From: Paenibacillus tuaregi
GTDB lineage: Bacteria; Bacillota; Bacilli; Paenibacillales; Paenibacillaceae
Assembly (NCBI RefSeq): GCF_900086655.1
Contig: NZ_LT575476.1
Coordinates: 4,239,928 to 4,289,804 of the forward strand
Reading direction: 5' to 3'
DNA: 49,877 nucleotides
Position numbers and translations under genes: made by a program. Below the pieces are notes generated by a model. The model was not told the DNA's origin. It saw only the letters and a list, made by a program, of their open reading frames with translations, and searched no databases. Below are positions 16,000 through 24,782 of this stretch, piece by piece. Numbering within the stretch: position 1 is the stretch's first letter; each line of letters begins with the position of its first letter.

Positions 16000-16218
16000 T
16001 CACCGTCCTTTTCCCCACTTGGATTCATACGGGCTGTACAGAGCCGGCCATAAGGTGCCATGCATCAGAGCATCCCTCGGACTGAACTGGGGCAGATTCA
16101 GCGGCTGGAACGGCATGAATAGGTGCGGCGGCGTGGAGTATGTTTTGCAGGTAATCGGCGGACAAGGATCACACGGGCCTATAAAAGGGTACCAGGCAAT
16201 TTCCTGCGGATGGGACAC
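16000..16218 (-). CDS. cotJA: Spore coat associated protein CotJA
   Basis: 72 residues rich in proline, tyrosine and phenylalanine: SHPQEIAWYPFIGPCDPCPP then TPPHLFMPFQPLNLPQFSPRDAL. Short CotJA proteins share this composition and are needed with CotJC for coat assembly. The GTG at 16218 is chosen because AAAGGAGG lies ~7-10 bases before it; an in-frame ATG at 16260 has no RBS. First gene of the operon. Sigma-E control is expected from Bacillus, but no clean sigma-E promoter was found upstream. Confidence 0.88.
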   Translation of the reverse strand: MSHPQEIAWYPFIGPCDPCPPITCKTYSTPPHLFMPFQPLNLPQFSPRDALMHGTLWPALYSPYESKWGKGR

Positions 16219-16529
16219 GTAGCTTTCCTCCTTTTTTTGAGAAAGTCCGTAATCAGACATACATGCTCATTCAAAAACTTCCCTTCTTATTTAACATATG
16301 TCATCCGCCCAGAATTCGAACCTCAAAATTCCTTTTCAGCTAAAAAAGCTCCTTCCGGCACGGAATATCCCGTCCAAAAGAAGCTGATCTGACAAGCTTA
16401 TAAATCATATATCCCCTGGCGGATGCCGCTCAGGAGTACAGCCTGAATTCCAAAACTCATTTTGATTCAAAAAAAGACCCTGTCCCAAGCATAGTAATAC
16501 GCTCTTAGAACAGGGTCATCCTCACCATT
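16219..16529 (-). other. Intergenic region with terminator for the CNNM gene
   Basis: 311 bases between cotJA and the CNNM/CorC gene. GACCCTGT (16476-16483) pairs with ACAGGGTC (16510-16517), with a 26-base loop and an A-run at 16469-16475 that reads as T-run on the minus strand: a terminator for the gene ending at 16530. The remainder must hold the cotJ promoter; nothing else is recognised. Confidence 0.65.
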
Positions 16530-17882
16530 CTATTGCTGTAATCCGGGCTCTGCCCCGCTGTCTTCCGGCTTGACGATCTGGCGGATATGAATTCTTGTAA
16601 TTCTTAGCCGGGTGGCTTCGGCTACCTCAAAACATACCCTTCCTACCTGGACCTTCTTCCCTTTAACTGGAGCCCCCTCCAGCTCCTTAAAGAGCCAGCC
16701 GCCGATGGAATCCACCTCATCATCCTCAATCTCAATGCCGGTAAGATCATTTACATCTTCAAGCAGAATTCTGCCGTCCACCGAATAGCTCCCGTCCGCA
16801 AGCAATTCAATCTCAGGGCGCTCGTCTTCAAATTCGTCATGAAGATCGCCGACAATCTCCTCCAGAATCTCTTCAGCCGTCAAAAGCCCAGCTGTTCCGC
16901 CGTACTCATCAACCACCAGCGTGAGCTGTGAGTGCTTCTTCTGCATGAGTCTCAGCACCTGGCTGATCTCCATAGATTCCGGCACATTTAGGATCGGGCG
17001 AATCAACTGCTCCAGATTGTTTCCATGACTATGGTCTGGAAGAAGCAGATCGGTAATATGAACGAAACCGATGATCTGATCCTTGTCTTCCACGGCTACC
17101 GGATACCGGGAATGCTTGGTCTCACTGACAATCTTCATATTCTCTTCCCAGGAGAGATTCGTATATAAACAGTCCATATCTGTACGCGGAAGCATAATCT
17201 CCCGGGCCAGCAGGTCGGAGAAATCAAAGATATTGTCCATCAGCTTGATCTCATCCTTATCAATCACACCACTCTTGGCGCTTTGATTCATCAAGATCCT
17301 TATTTCTTCCTCCGAATGCGCAGCCTCGGCCTCGCTGGCCGGCTCAATTCCCGCCATTCTCAGCATGCCGTTAGCGGCTGTATTTAGCAGCCAGATCACT
17401 GGCATAAACACCTTATAGAAGTACATCAGCGGGGCCGACAGCCACAAGGTAGCCGATTCCGTCTTCTGTATGGCCAGGGATTTGGGAGCCAGCTCCCCAA
17501 GAACGATATGTAAAAAAGTAATAATACAGAACCCAAGCGCAACCGACACGGTGGAAATCAAGGTCTTGTCTGTAATGCCCAATTTGTACATGATAGGTTC
17601 AATAAGCAGCTCCGATATCGCCGGCTCACCGACCCATCCAAGCCCCAGTGATGCCAAGGTAATCCCTAATTGAGTTGCCGAAAGATAGGCATCCAGCCGC
17701 TGATTCACCTTCAAGGCAAATCCGGCACGCCGGTTCCCCTCGCTCACCAGTTGGGTTAGCCTGGACTGGCGCATTTTGACCAGAGAGAATTCAGCAGCAA
17801 CAAAAACTCCATTTAAGAACACCAGAATAAATACAACAAGAAGATTCAGAACCAGTTTTCCAAGTTCAAATTCATGCGGCAC
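16530..17882 (-). CDS. CNNM/CBS/CorC transporter-associated membrane protein (hemolysin family)
   Basis: 450 residues. The N-terminal CNNM (DUF21) domain has four membrane segments (LVLNLLVVFILVFLNGVFVA first, ~8-28; others near 60, 97 and 125). A CBS pair (~205-330) includes MLPRTDMDCLYTNLSWEENM and LVVDEYGGTAGLLTAEEILE. A CorC_HlyC domain (~345-430) ends it. Relatives such as MpfA and YhdP move or control magnesium and other divalent cations; the old haemolysin label is misleading. GTG at 17882 is preferred because GAGG lies 8 bases away; a TTG at 17888 is the alternative. It follows the radical SAM gene by 16 bases and may share its transcript. Confidence 0.9.
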   Translation of the reverse strand: MPHEFELGKLVLNLLVVFILVFLNGVFVAAEFSLVKMRQSRLTQLVSEGNRRAGFALKVNQRLDAYLSATQLGITLASLGLGWVGEPAISELLIEPIMYKLGITDKTLISTVSVALGFCIITFLHIVLGELAPKSLAIQKTESATLWLSAPLMYFYKVFMPVIWLLNTAANGMLRMAGIEPASEAEAAHSEEEIRILMNQSAKSGVIDKDEIKLMDNIFDFSDLLAREIMLPRTDMDCLYTNLSWEENMKIVSETKHSRYPVAVEDKDQIIGFVHITDLLLPDHSHGNNLEQLIRPILNVPESMEISQVLRLMQKKHSQLTLVVDEYGGTAGLLTAEEILEEIVGDLHDEFEDERPEIELLADGSYSVDGRILLEDVNDLTGIEIEDDEVDSIGGWLFKELEGAPVKGKKVQVGRVCFEVAEATRLRITRIHIRQIVKPEDSGAEPGLQQ

Positions 17883-17898
17883 GACCAACGCCTCGTTT

Positions 17899-19035
17899 CT
17901 ATAATGTAATCGCTGTGCGCGATTTGAAATCTGTGTCTTGGTAATACATATCTTTCACAAGCAGGTTCGGTCCACAGCATCCCGCAGCATCACAATGACA
18001 ATTGACTGTCTGGTTGAGCGGATGGGTATGAAGCCATTTGTTAAAGATTTGATCCAGACTTTCACCTTCCACATTACCGAACGAAGGAATGGCTGCGAAA
18101 TCCGTAACGTACACATCTCCCGTGAACATGTTCACATTGACACGATTTCTTCCATCGGGATCATTCCGGACCGTCACATTCGGCTCATTTCTTAAGCGCC
18201 GGATCAGCTGCAACTCCTGCTCATCCCCGCTGCATGCGAAGAAAGGCAGTGTCCCGAAGAGCATCCACGTGTTAGGATCACGCACATCAAGCAGGGATTC
18301 AATTCCGTTTCGCATATCCTGCAGAGACAGAACAGGCAGTCCTTCCGCAAAATCAGCCGCATACATCGGGTGCACCTCATGACGCTTGCAGCCCATATCA
18401 AGAATCAGGCGATGAATCTCAGGCAGCTTCTTGTGGGTACGGTAGTTAATCATAGTCTCGGCAGAGATAAACATCCCAGCTTCACTAAGCCTGATCGAAT
18501 TCTCAATCATGGTATGATACATCCGGTCGGCCACTTCCCGTTTCACAGGATGTCCGCTGCGGGCAAACCCGACTTCGTAGAAGTCATCACTGCTTGTGTA
18601 GTTGAACGAGATATGCATCACGTCCAAGTAAGGAAGCAGCTTCTCGTAACGCTCGTAGTCCAGAGTCAGGTTAGAGTTGATTTGAGACCGGACTCCCCGC
18701 TCTTTCGCATACCGCAGCAGCGGAATAATCTTCTCCTCAACAGTCTGTTTTCTAAAGGTCGGCTCCCCTCCGGTAATACTGATTGTCTGAAGGTGCTCAA
18801 CTTCATCCAGCCTCTTCAGCATCAGCGCGAGTGGGATCTGCTCAGGCTCTCTCATCACCAGACTGTCACCAACCGCACAATGCTCACAGCGCATATTACA
18901 CAGATTGGTTACGGTCATTTCCACACTCGTCAGCACATGGCGGCCGTATTTACGGAGCGATACTATCGGATCCCATGGATCATTATTCGGATGAATCGCA
19001 TTTAAATTGCTTTGTGAAAAATTAGTTATACTCAT
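17899..19035 (-). CDS. yfkAB: Radical SAM protein YfkAB
   Basis: 378 residues. The [4Fe-4S]/S-adenosylmethionine motif CNMRCEHC (CxxxCxxC, ~47-54) and the GGEP motif in ISITGGEPTFRKQT show a radical SAM enzyme. The C-terminal CHCDAAGCCGPN is the CxCxxxxC signature used to define the YfkAB family, probably carrying a second iron-sulfur cluster. The full-length protein corresponds to Bacillus YfkA and YfkB joined, as is usual outside the laboratory strain. The substrate is unknown. AAGGTG precedes the ATG at a suitable distance. Confidence 0.92.
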   Translation of the reverse strand: MSITNFSQSNLNAIHPNNDPWDPIVSLRKYGRHVLTSVEMTVTNLCNMRCEHCAVGDSLVMREPEQIPLALMLKRLDEVEHLQTISITGGEPTFRKQTVEEKIIPLLRYAKERGVRSQINSNLTLDYERYEKLLPYLDVMHISFNYTSSDDFYEVGFARSGHPVKREVADRMYHTMIENSIRLSEAGMFISAETMINYRTHKKLPEIHRLILDMGCKRHEVHPMYAADFAEGLPVLSLQDMRNGIESLLDVRDPNTWMLFGTLPFFACSGDEQELQLIRRLRNEPNVTVRNDPDGRNRVNVNMFTGDVYVTDFAAIPSFGNVEGESLDQIFNKWLHTHPLNQTVNCHCDAAGCCGPNLLVKDMYYQDTDFKSRTAITL

Positions 19036-19132
19036 GATTTACACACCTTATTTCTTTTATTAACCTAATTCTCATTTTTCTTAATCTCCATCTTATCACG
19101 ATCTGTCAAAATGCGCACAGCGGACACAGCAC

Positions 19133-19156
19133 AAAACCCGTCCACTAAGGGACGGG
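19133..19156 (-). terminator. Terminator of the first HD-GYP gene
   Basis: CCCGTCC-actaag-GGACGGG forms a 7-bp stem; on the minus strand TTTTGT follows. It lies 21 bases past the stop of the HD-GYP gene at 19178. Confidence 0.8.
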
Positions 19157-19177
19157 CGGAACAGGTCTAGTATACGG

Positions 19178-20281
19178 CTATACATGAGCTATTTCAGGCT
19201 CGGTGCCTTCAACATATGTAATGACCACGGACAGTTTAACCGCCAAGTTCACTTCATACGGGGCTTTAAGCTCCTCTCCCTCTGGTCCCATAAACACCCG
19301 GATAACAGGACGCTGAGGGATGTCAGGATTGATTCGGACTACAACTCCGCGTTCTCCTGTACTTAGCCCTACGGTTATTCCAATTGGATAGATCGCCACA
19401 GAGTCCCTGAAGATCTCGAGCTTCGACTTCTCATACAAAGTGTCACAGCCAGCATACAGAATTTCTGTCGCCTGATGAGGCAGCAGAGCTGACCGGTATA
19501 TCCGGTGTGTGGTCATGGCGTCATAAGAATCGGCAATGGCAAGCCACCGTGCATATTCATGGATTTCGCTTCCTTGAATGCCCCGTGGATATCCACTGCC
19601 ATTGAGCCTTTCATGATGCTGAAGGGCACAGTGCGCTGCAACCAGCGGGACACCTGGCTCGTCCTTGAGCATTTGGAAGCCGATTTCCGTATGCTGCTTA
19701 ATCAAGTCAAATTCATGATCCGTAAGCCTATCAGGCTTAAGCAGCACCGATGGCGGGATTTTGGTCTTCCCGATATCATGCAGAAGTGCCCCGAGTCCAA
19801 GCACGGAAAGGGCATCGTTACTATAGCCATGAACCTTACCGAGCAGCAGCGTATAGACACACACATTCAGAGAGTGACGGTATAAATAATGGTCCGTACT
19901 GTTAATATTCATCATCATAATCATGACATCTTCCCGGGAGCTGAGGTCCGATAGAATGGATTCCACCACCTTAAGAAAAGTCTTACCAAGGTAGGGATAT
20001 ACTCTTCCTCTCAGAGCCGGCTCGGTAACTTTACGAAAGTTTGTCCGGATCTCCTGCATGGCTCTTCGGCGTGTTTCTTCGGATATCATTTCCGGGATTA
20101 CAATGTCATCTGTGAGACGATCAGCAATATAGACCTGGTTAAGACCAAGTTCCTTCAGTCTGCGAATCAACCCTTTAGTCAGTTCGGCATTTTCCGAGAG
20201 CAGAATAAGGCCTTCATCATTATATATTTTTTTGGCCAGCTTCATTCCCGGCTGGAGCGAGTTAATAGATATTAGCCGCAA
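19178..20281 (-). CDS. HD-GYP domain phosphodiesterase 1
   Basis: 367 residues. A short N-terminal segment (MRLISINSLQPGMKLAKKIY) is common to many HD-GYP proteins. The HD-GYP core spans ~125-290: HSLNVCVYTLLLG, the metal pair HDIGK (~169-173), the helix QHTEIGFQML and HHERLNGSGYPRG, with the GYP motif. It should hydrolyse cyclic di-GMP or a related cyclic dinucleotide. There is no sensor, receiver or membrane part. A ~60-residue C-terminal beta region follows, similar to its relative at 23628. The start is a TTG at 20281 with GGAG ~10 bases upstream, the least certain part. Confidence 0.9.
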   Translation of the reverse strand: MRLISINSLQPGMKLAKKIYNDEGLILLSENAELTKGLIRRLKELGLNQVYIADRLTDDIVIPEMISEETRRRAMQEIRTNFRKVTEPALRGRVYPYLGKTFLKVVESILSDLSSREDVMIMMMNINSTDHYLYRHSLNVCVYTLLLGKVHGYSNDALSVLGLGALLHDIGKTKIPPSVLLKPDRLTDHEFDLIKQHTEIGFQMLKDEPGVPLVAAHCALQHHERLNGSGYPRGIQGSEIHEYARWLAIADSYDAMTTHRIYRSALLPHQATEILYAGCDTLYEKSKLEIFRDSVAIYPIGITVGLSTGERGVVVRINPDIPQRPVIRVFMGPEGEELKAPYEVNLAVKLSVVITYVEGTEPEIAHV

Positions 20282-20379
20282 GTGGGTTCACTCCGTATCC
20301 TAAAACAATTTCACGAACTGCCGGTATATGCGTGCTGACTCCCCGGATTAGAAGAGAATAGCCTCTACATTCGCAGTAC

Positions 20380-21207
20380 TTAGCGCATAATAAAGATCCA
20401 GAACACAGCTGCAAGCACAAAACGGTAGTATGCAAAATGTCTAAGTTTGATTTTTTGAAGCAGCTTAAGGAAAGCCACTACGACGACATAGGCCACAACG
20501 AAAGATACGATGAATCCAAGAACGAAATACCCAAGAGTGCTTCCCGTAATATATTTGTAGGAATCCAGCAGTTCATAACCGGAAGCCGCACACATCATTG
20601 GAATTGCGATAAGGAATGAGAAATCTGCAGCAGCTCTGTAGCTGGCTCCACTCAGCATCCCCCCGGCAATCGTCGAACCGGAGCGTGAGAATCCAGGCCA
20701 CAAAATCGAGATGCACTGATAGACTCCAATCAGAAGCGCCTGCCCGTAAGAAAGATCATCCAATTCTTTGGCTGAGACACGGGCCTTGTTGTTCCCGAAC
20801 CATTCCGCAAAGATCATAAAGATACCACCAACTACCAACGCCCACAGCACTGTGCTGGTACTGAACAAATCCTTAATTTGATGACGGAATAAGAATCCTA
20901 CCGCAAGACCTGGCAGACAGCCGAGAATCACATGAACCAGGTTCAGTCTCCGGGCCGGAATTTGCGAGCTGAATATCAGCTTTTCCTTCTTCAACCCGAA
21001 CAGCCTTAAGATACGCTCACGATATACAATCGCAATGGCGAGAATTGCGCCGAGCTGGATAATAATTTCGAATGTCTTCATTTCCGGAGACTGATCGTTG
21101 TAGCCCATCAGCTTGGACGTAAGGATCATATGGCCTGTTGAGGAGACCGGAATGAATTCGGTAAGCCCCTCAACAATACCCAAAATAATTGCCACGATTA
21201 AACTCAT
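20380..21207 (-). CDS. uppP: Undecaprenyl-diphosphate phosphatase UppP (BacA)
   Basis: 275-residue membrane enzyme that removes a phosphate from undecaprenyl pyrophosphate outside the cytoplasmic membrane, recycling the lipid carrier of peptidoglycan synthesis and conferring some bacitracin tolerance. The two conserved motifs are present: GIVEGLTEFIPVSSTGHMIL (~11-30) and WPGFSRSGSTIAGGMLSG (~168-185). About seven or eight membrane helices are predicted and the length is standard. AGGAGGA precedes the ATG. It is a single gene between two unrelated genes on the same strand. Confidence 0.96.
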   Translation of the reverse strand: MSLIVAIILGIVEGLTEFIPVSSTGHMILTSKLMGYNDQSPEMKTFEIIIQLGAILAIAIVYRERILRLFGLKKEKLIFSSQIPARRLNLVHVILGCLPGLAVGFLFRHQIKDLFSTSTVLWALVVGGIFMIFAEWFGNNKARVSAKELDDLSYGQALLIGVYQCISILWPGFSRSGSTIAGGMLSGASYRAAADFSFLIAIPMMCAASGYELLDSYKYITGSTLGYFVLGFIVSFVVAYVVVVAFLKLLQKIKLRHFAYYRFVLAAVFWIFIMR

Positions 21208-21260
21208 ACATTCCTCCTAGATTATATCGGGTGATGTGAGGTATTTTTTTACTTTCCACC

Positions 21261-22694
21261 CTAGATTGTTAACCATCTTGTCAAAAAGCTGCTCTCTACG
21301 GCCCCCGGCTCCTGTAGCTCCATCCGCAGCAGATCACGGATAAACTCGGGCAGCATGTACACCTTGTCCGTCCCCTGCATCAGCCGCTGATATCCGATGC
21401 CAAACGTGAACATATCAAGTGTGCCTACCGAGTATATCTGGTCGGGCTCAAGCGGAACGCCTGCGAGATTAGCCTGGACGATTCTATGATAAGGCTTAGC
21501 TAGCGGATTATACAACACCTCGAGCCCGTCTACACACAGATTTCCAAGAACTTTCCCTCTGAAACCGTAACCATAAATAACTTTCTCCGTCATTTCCGGC
21601 AGAAGAGACTGCTCCAGGCTGTACAGAATATGTTCCCCTCTCAGGCGGATCCGGCAGGGGTTAATCGGTGAGGGGCAGCGGGCATGGAGCATGCCGGCGC
21701 TGATCTCGCCCTCAGGCAGCCCATCCAGGAGCTGGCCGGAGTTGACAATCGACAACTCGGCACCCGTAAAACGTCTTACCGCTTGGGCAAGCAGATTGCC
21801 AAAAGGGGATTCATGATTATAATCCACCTTTAATTCACTTGCCGTAATAGCCACAGTCTGTTTTAGACGATCCTGAGCATGCCTGCGGTGGATGGTTATA
21901 GCCTCTCCCACCTCAGCATTCTCCGGGCCGTTCTCAACCGGGAGACACCGCCCGCTCTCCACAGACACCCTGCCGCTCACCGGATCCCTGACGAGCTGGA
22001 CAAGCCCCAGATAATGGCCGAATTTCTCTGCGGCCGACAGGTAAGCATCGCCAATCCGCAGCGGTTCTTCTAATAAATGATGGGTATGACCTCCAAGGAT
22101 GAGGCCGATTCCTTCCGTGGTCTGGGCTATTTCTTTATCGGTATGAATCCCTAAATGTGATAACAGCACAATAAAATCTGTCTTGTCCTTTAACAGATTA
22201 ACCTGGTCGGCTATTTCCGGGGCCGCATCCAGGACATCCCAGCCCAGCAGTCCATAAAATTCGGTGTAAGGGGCAGTGGCTCCAATCACACCGATCCGGA
22301 AGTTCCCTTTATGTAGGATTAGATGCTTCTTCATCCATACTGGTGCTTCCCCGGAGCTCCGTTCGCGCACATTGCAGCAAACAACCGGGCATAGCAGCCC
22401 AGAATAGGCTTCTTCAAGCAAATCAGGGGTAAAAGTAAGGCCTTCATTGTTCCCAATGGTTACGGCATCATAGCCCGTCAAATTAAGCACATCCACATTA
22501 GCTTGTCCCATGGACCCTTCCGTTTCCACAGCCATCCGGTCCATATGATCCCCGATATCAAACAACAGAAACTCGCCTTCCCGTGTGCGCTCCTCTTCTA
22601 TCATGGAGGAAATCCGGGCCATAACGCCAAAATGGCTGTGCAAATCGTTCGTATGAAGTATAGTAAGCCTGTTCTGATCCAATTCCGGCGGCAT
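21261..22694 (-). CDS. yunD: YunD-like bifunctional metallophosphatase/5'-nucleotidase
   Basis: 477 residues. The calcineurin-like part (~8-215) has the metal-binding motifs TILHTNDLHSHF, FDIGDHMD, VTIGNNEGL (GNNE in place of the usual GNHE), LLSHLGIHTD and ILGGHTHH. The C-terminal 5'-nucleotidase domain (~265-460) has YNHESPFGNLLAQAVR. There is no signal peptide, unlike secreted UshA/YfkN enzymes, so it acts in the cytoplasm, presumably on nucleotides or related phosphoesters. The ATG at 22694 is chosen because AGGAGGAG lies 6 bases upstream; a GTG at 22700 overlaps that RBS. It is divergent from the MoaD-MoaE gene. Confidence 0.89.
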   Translation of the reverse strand: MPPELDQNRLTILHTNDLHSHFGVMARISSMIEEERTREGEFLLFDIGDHMDRMAVETEGSMGQANVDVLNLTGYDAVTIGNNEGLTFTPDLLEEAYSGLLCPVVCCNVRERSSGEAPVWMKKHLILHKGNFRIGVIGATAPYTEFYGLLGWDVLDAAPEIADQVNLLKDKTDFIVLLSHLGIHTDKEIAQTTEGIGLILGGHTHHLLEEPLRIGDAYLSAAEKFGHYLGLVQLVRDPVSGRVSVESGRCLPVENGPENAEVGEAITIHRRHAQDRLKQTVAITASELKVDYNHESPFGNLLAQAVRRFTGAELSIVNSGQLLDGLPEGEISAGMLHARCPSPINPCRIRLRGEHILYSLEQSLLPEMTEKVIYGYGFRGKVLGNLCVDGLEVLYNPLAKPYHRIVQANLAGVPLEPDQIYSVGTLDMFTFGIGYQRLMQGTDKVYMLPEFIRDLLRMELQEPGAVESSFLTRWLTI

Positions 22695-22796
22695 GAACAC
22701 TCCTCCTTAGTCGTTTGGATATTTCCCCAGATACCTTAGTGCTCCCTACCTATGATATATTAAAAGAGTCCAGAAAGCATACTGAGGTGAGAAATT

Positions 22797-23528
22797 ATGC
22801 AGTTAACAATAAAATTATTCGCGGGGCTTGCCGACCGTATGGGCTCATCCATAATTCAGGTTGAGCTTCCCGGTGACTCCGTGACCGCGGGGGAGCTGAA
22901 GCAGCAGCTGTCTGAAGCTTATCCCGCAGCCGATTCCTTGATTGCTGTATCTTTTGTAGCGGTAAATCAAGAATATGCAGGCTTAGACCATTCCATTACA
23001 GCATCGGATGAAGTCGCCTTGATACCTCCCGTCTCCGGCGGTGAATCCGTTACGGGTCCGGATCATGAGGTCCGCCAATCTGAGGACGGTCTGTATGTTA
23101 TAAGTTCACTTCCCCTCTCCGTGGAAGAGGTAACCGCCAAGGTCATTCATGCCAATCACGGGGCTACGCTGTCTTTTGTGGGAACCACACGGGAAATGAC
23201 TGGGGAACAGCGTACTGTTCACCTTGAATATGAAGCCTACGTGCCCATGGCCTTATCCGGGCTTCAGAATATAGGCCGGGAAATTCAGTTCAAATGGCCT
23301 GGCACCCTTACCGCCATCAGCCATCGGATCGGACGGGTGGACATAGCCGAGACCAGTGTTATTATTGCCGTCTCCTCTCCACACCGGGATGCCTGTTACG
23401 AAGCCAGCCGATACGCGATCGAAAGGCTGAAGCAGATCGTCCCGATTTGGAAGAAGGAAATATGGGAAGATGGGTCTGAATGGAAAGGTCATCAACAAGG
23501 ACCATGGAATCCCAGAGCCCCTCTGTAG
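22797..23528 (+). CDS. MoaD-MoaE fusion, molybdopterin synthase
   Basis: 243 residues joining both subunits of molybdopterin synthase, which adds two sulfurs to cyclic pyranopterin monophosphate. Residues 1-82 are a MoaD beta-grasp domain (QLTIKLFAGLADRMG … IPPVSGG). The double glycine that should carry the thiocarboxylate is at 81-82, followed directly by linker, not a C-terminus. MoaE covers ~95-235, with AISHRIGRVDIAETSV, SSPHRDACYEASRYAIERLK and the active-site lysine region PIWKKEIWEDGSEW. Since MoaD must end in free glycine to be sulfurated, cleavage after G82 is expected, as known for mycobacterial MoaX. GAGGTGAG precedes the ATG. No other moa gene is in the window. Confidence 0.93.
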   Translation: MQLTIKLFAGLADRMGSSIIQVELPGDSVTAGELKQQLSEAYPAADSLIAVSFVAVNQEYAGLDHSITASDEVALIPPVSGGESVTGPDHEVRQSEDGLYVISSLPLSVEEVTAKVIHANHGATLSFVGTTREMTGEQRTVHLEYEAYVPMALSGLQNIGREIQFKWPGTLTAISHRIGRVDIAETSVIIAVSSPHRDACYEASRYAIERLKQIVPIWKKEIWEDGSEWKGHQQGPWNPRAPL

Positions 23529-23627
23529 ACCCTGAAACGGCGTGTCTTTCAGCCTATCAAAATCATTGTCAGCCCAAATATTTCCTGATATATTAATAGC
23601 AAACAGGGTCGAATGAGGGGGAAATTT

Positions 23628-24662
23628 ATGAGACGACACGTGATGGAGCTGGCTCCAGGTGATCGGTTAGAAAATGATATCTTTAATAATAATGGGGTTT
23701 TTGTTCTAAAGAAAGGGACTGTGCTCAACAATGAATCCATCGTGAAACTTGTTCAGCATAGTATCGATTACGTAGATGTCGATTTGAGCTCCGAAACAGA
23801 AGCTTCCCCTGTAACCTCGATTCAAAAGATGGAGCTTCAATTCAATGATGCCATCGATGCTTTCGAAAGCATCTTTCTTGAATCTCTGGCTACCGGGAAA
23901 TTCGACCAGAATGACGTCGACGACTTACTTATGCCTCTGATGGAGCAGCTCACATCACAAAAGGATGTTATATCCCTTCTCCTTCTGCTGGACAACAAGG
24001 ATAACTATACTTACAACCACTCCATGCAGGTAGGCATGCTGTCATATTATATCGCCCTGTGGATGGGATATCCTCATGATGAGGCTTACAAAGCCGGCAA
24101 AGCAGGCTTTCTGCATGACATCGGCAAAAGCATGGTTCCTCCCGAAATTCTTAACAAACCAGGCAAGCTGACGGAAGAAGAGTTCGAGGAAATCAAGCGC
24201 CATACCACTTACGGTTATGAAATTATTCGTAATTCCACAACGGATGAGATCTCCGCTCTGGTTGCCCTCCAGCATCATGAACGCGAAGATGGAAGCGGTT
24301 ATCCGCAGGGCCTAACCAGCTCAGAGATTCATCCGTTTGCCAAGATTACCGCCATTGCTGATGTATACAGCGCCATGACCTCTAACCGGGTCTATCAGAA
24401 CAAGCAGGAGCTTATAACCGTTCTCCACGAACTGTATAGACTCAGCTTCGGCAAGTTCAGCCCCGAACCTACTCAAGCCTTCATCCGCCACATGCTGCCG
24501 AACTTTATCGGCAAGCGCGTACGTCTGACGTCCGGGGAGCTGGGCTCTATCGTTATGACCAATCCATCCGATTTCTTCCGTCCACTTGTGAAAACGGATA
24601 CCCGCTTCGCTGACCTGTCCCGGGAACCGAACATCGACATCCAGGAAGTGTTTGTGGAGTAG
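23628..24662 (+). CDS. HD-GYP domain phosphodiesterase 2
   Basis: 344 residues, a relative of the protein at 19178 in both layout and motifs. N-terminal MRRHVMELAPGDRLENDIF; HD-GYP core ~115-275 with NHSMQVGMLSYYIALWMG, FLHDIGKSMVPPEILNKPG, the GYP motif in HHEREDGSGYPQGLTSSEIH, and AITAIADVYSAMTSNRVYQ-like helix; C-terminal small beta domain with RVRLTSGELGSIVMTNPSDF. It should hydrolyse cyclic di-GMP. The ATG at 23628 follows GAGGGGG by 6 bases; an ATG 15 bases upstream is unlikely because the RBS would lie inside the gene. A 21-bp hairpin follows the stop. Confidence 0.91.
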   Translation: MRRHVMELAPGDRLENDIFNNNGVFVLKKGTVLNNESIVKLVQHSIDYVDVDLSSETEASPVTSIQKMELQFNDAIDAFESIFLESLATGKFDQNDVDDLLMPLMEQLTSQKDVISLLLLLDNKDNYTYNHSMQVGMLSYYIALWMGYPHDEAYKAGKAGFLHDIGKSMVPPEILNKPGKLTEEEFEEIKRHTTYGYEIIRNSTTDEISALVALQHHEREDGSGYPQGLTSSEIHPFAKITAIADVYSAMTSNRVYQNKQELITVLHELYRLSFGKFSPEPTQAFIRHMLPNFIGKRVRLTSGELGSIVMTNPSDFFRPLVKTDTRFADLSREPNIDIQEVFVE

Positions 24663-24710
24663 GGAATTTATACTAACAACTTCAAAATGAAACTGCTCAT
24701 TCTTCCTTTT

Positions 24711-24770
24711 GCCTTTAACCAACAACCCCAGCACCGAACCGGCACTGGGGTTGTTGGTTAAAGGCCTTTC
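24711..24770. terminator. Very long perfect hairpin between convergent genes
   Basis: 24711-24731 pairs perfectly with 24745-24765: a 21-bp stem with 13-base loop (core GGTTGTTGGTTAA / TTAACCAACAACC). It lies between the convergent HD-GYP 2 and response-regulator genes. On the plus strand only CTTTCT follows and on the minus strand there is no T-tract, so termination is plausible but unusual. Confidence 0.65.
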
Positions 24771-24782
24771 TACACTTGCATC

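Noticed and set aside
21221..21226. TATAAT on the minus strand as the uppP promoter
   Set aside because: It ends only ~14 bases before the start codon, so a transcript from it would begin within the ribosome binding site.
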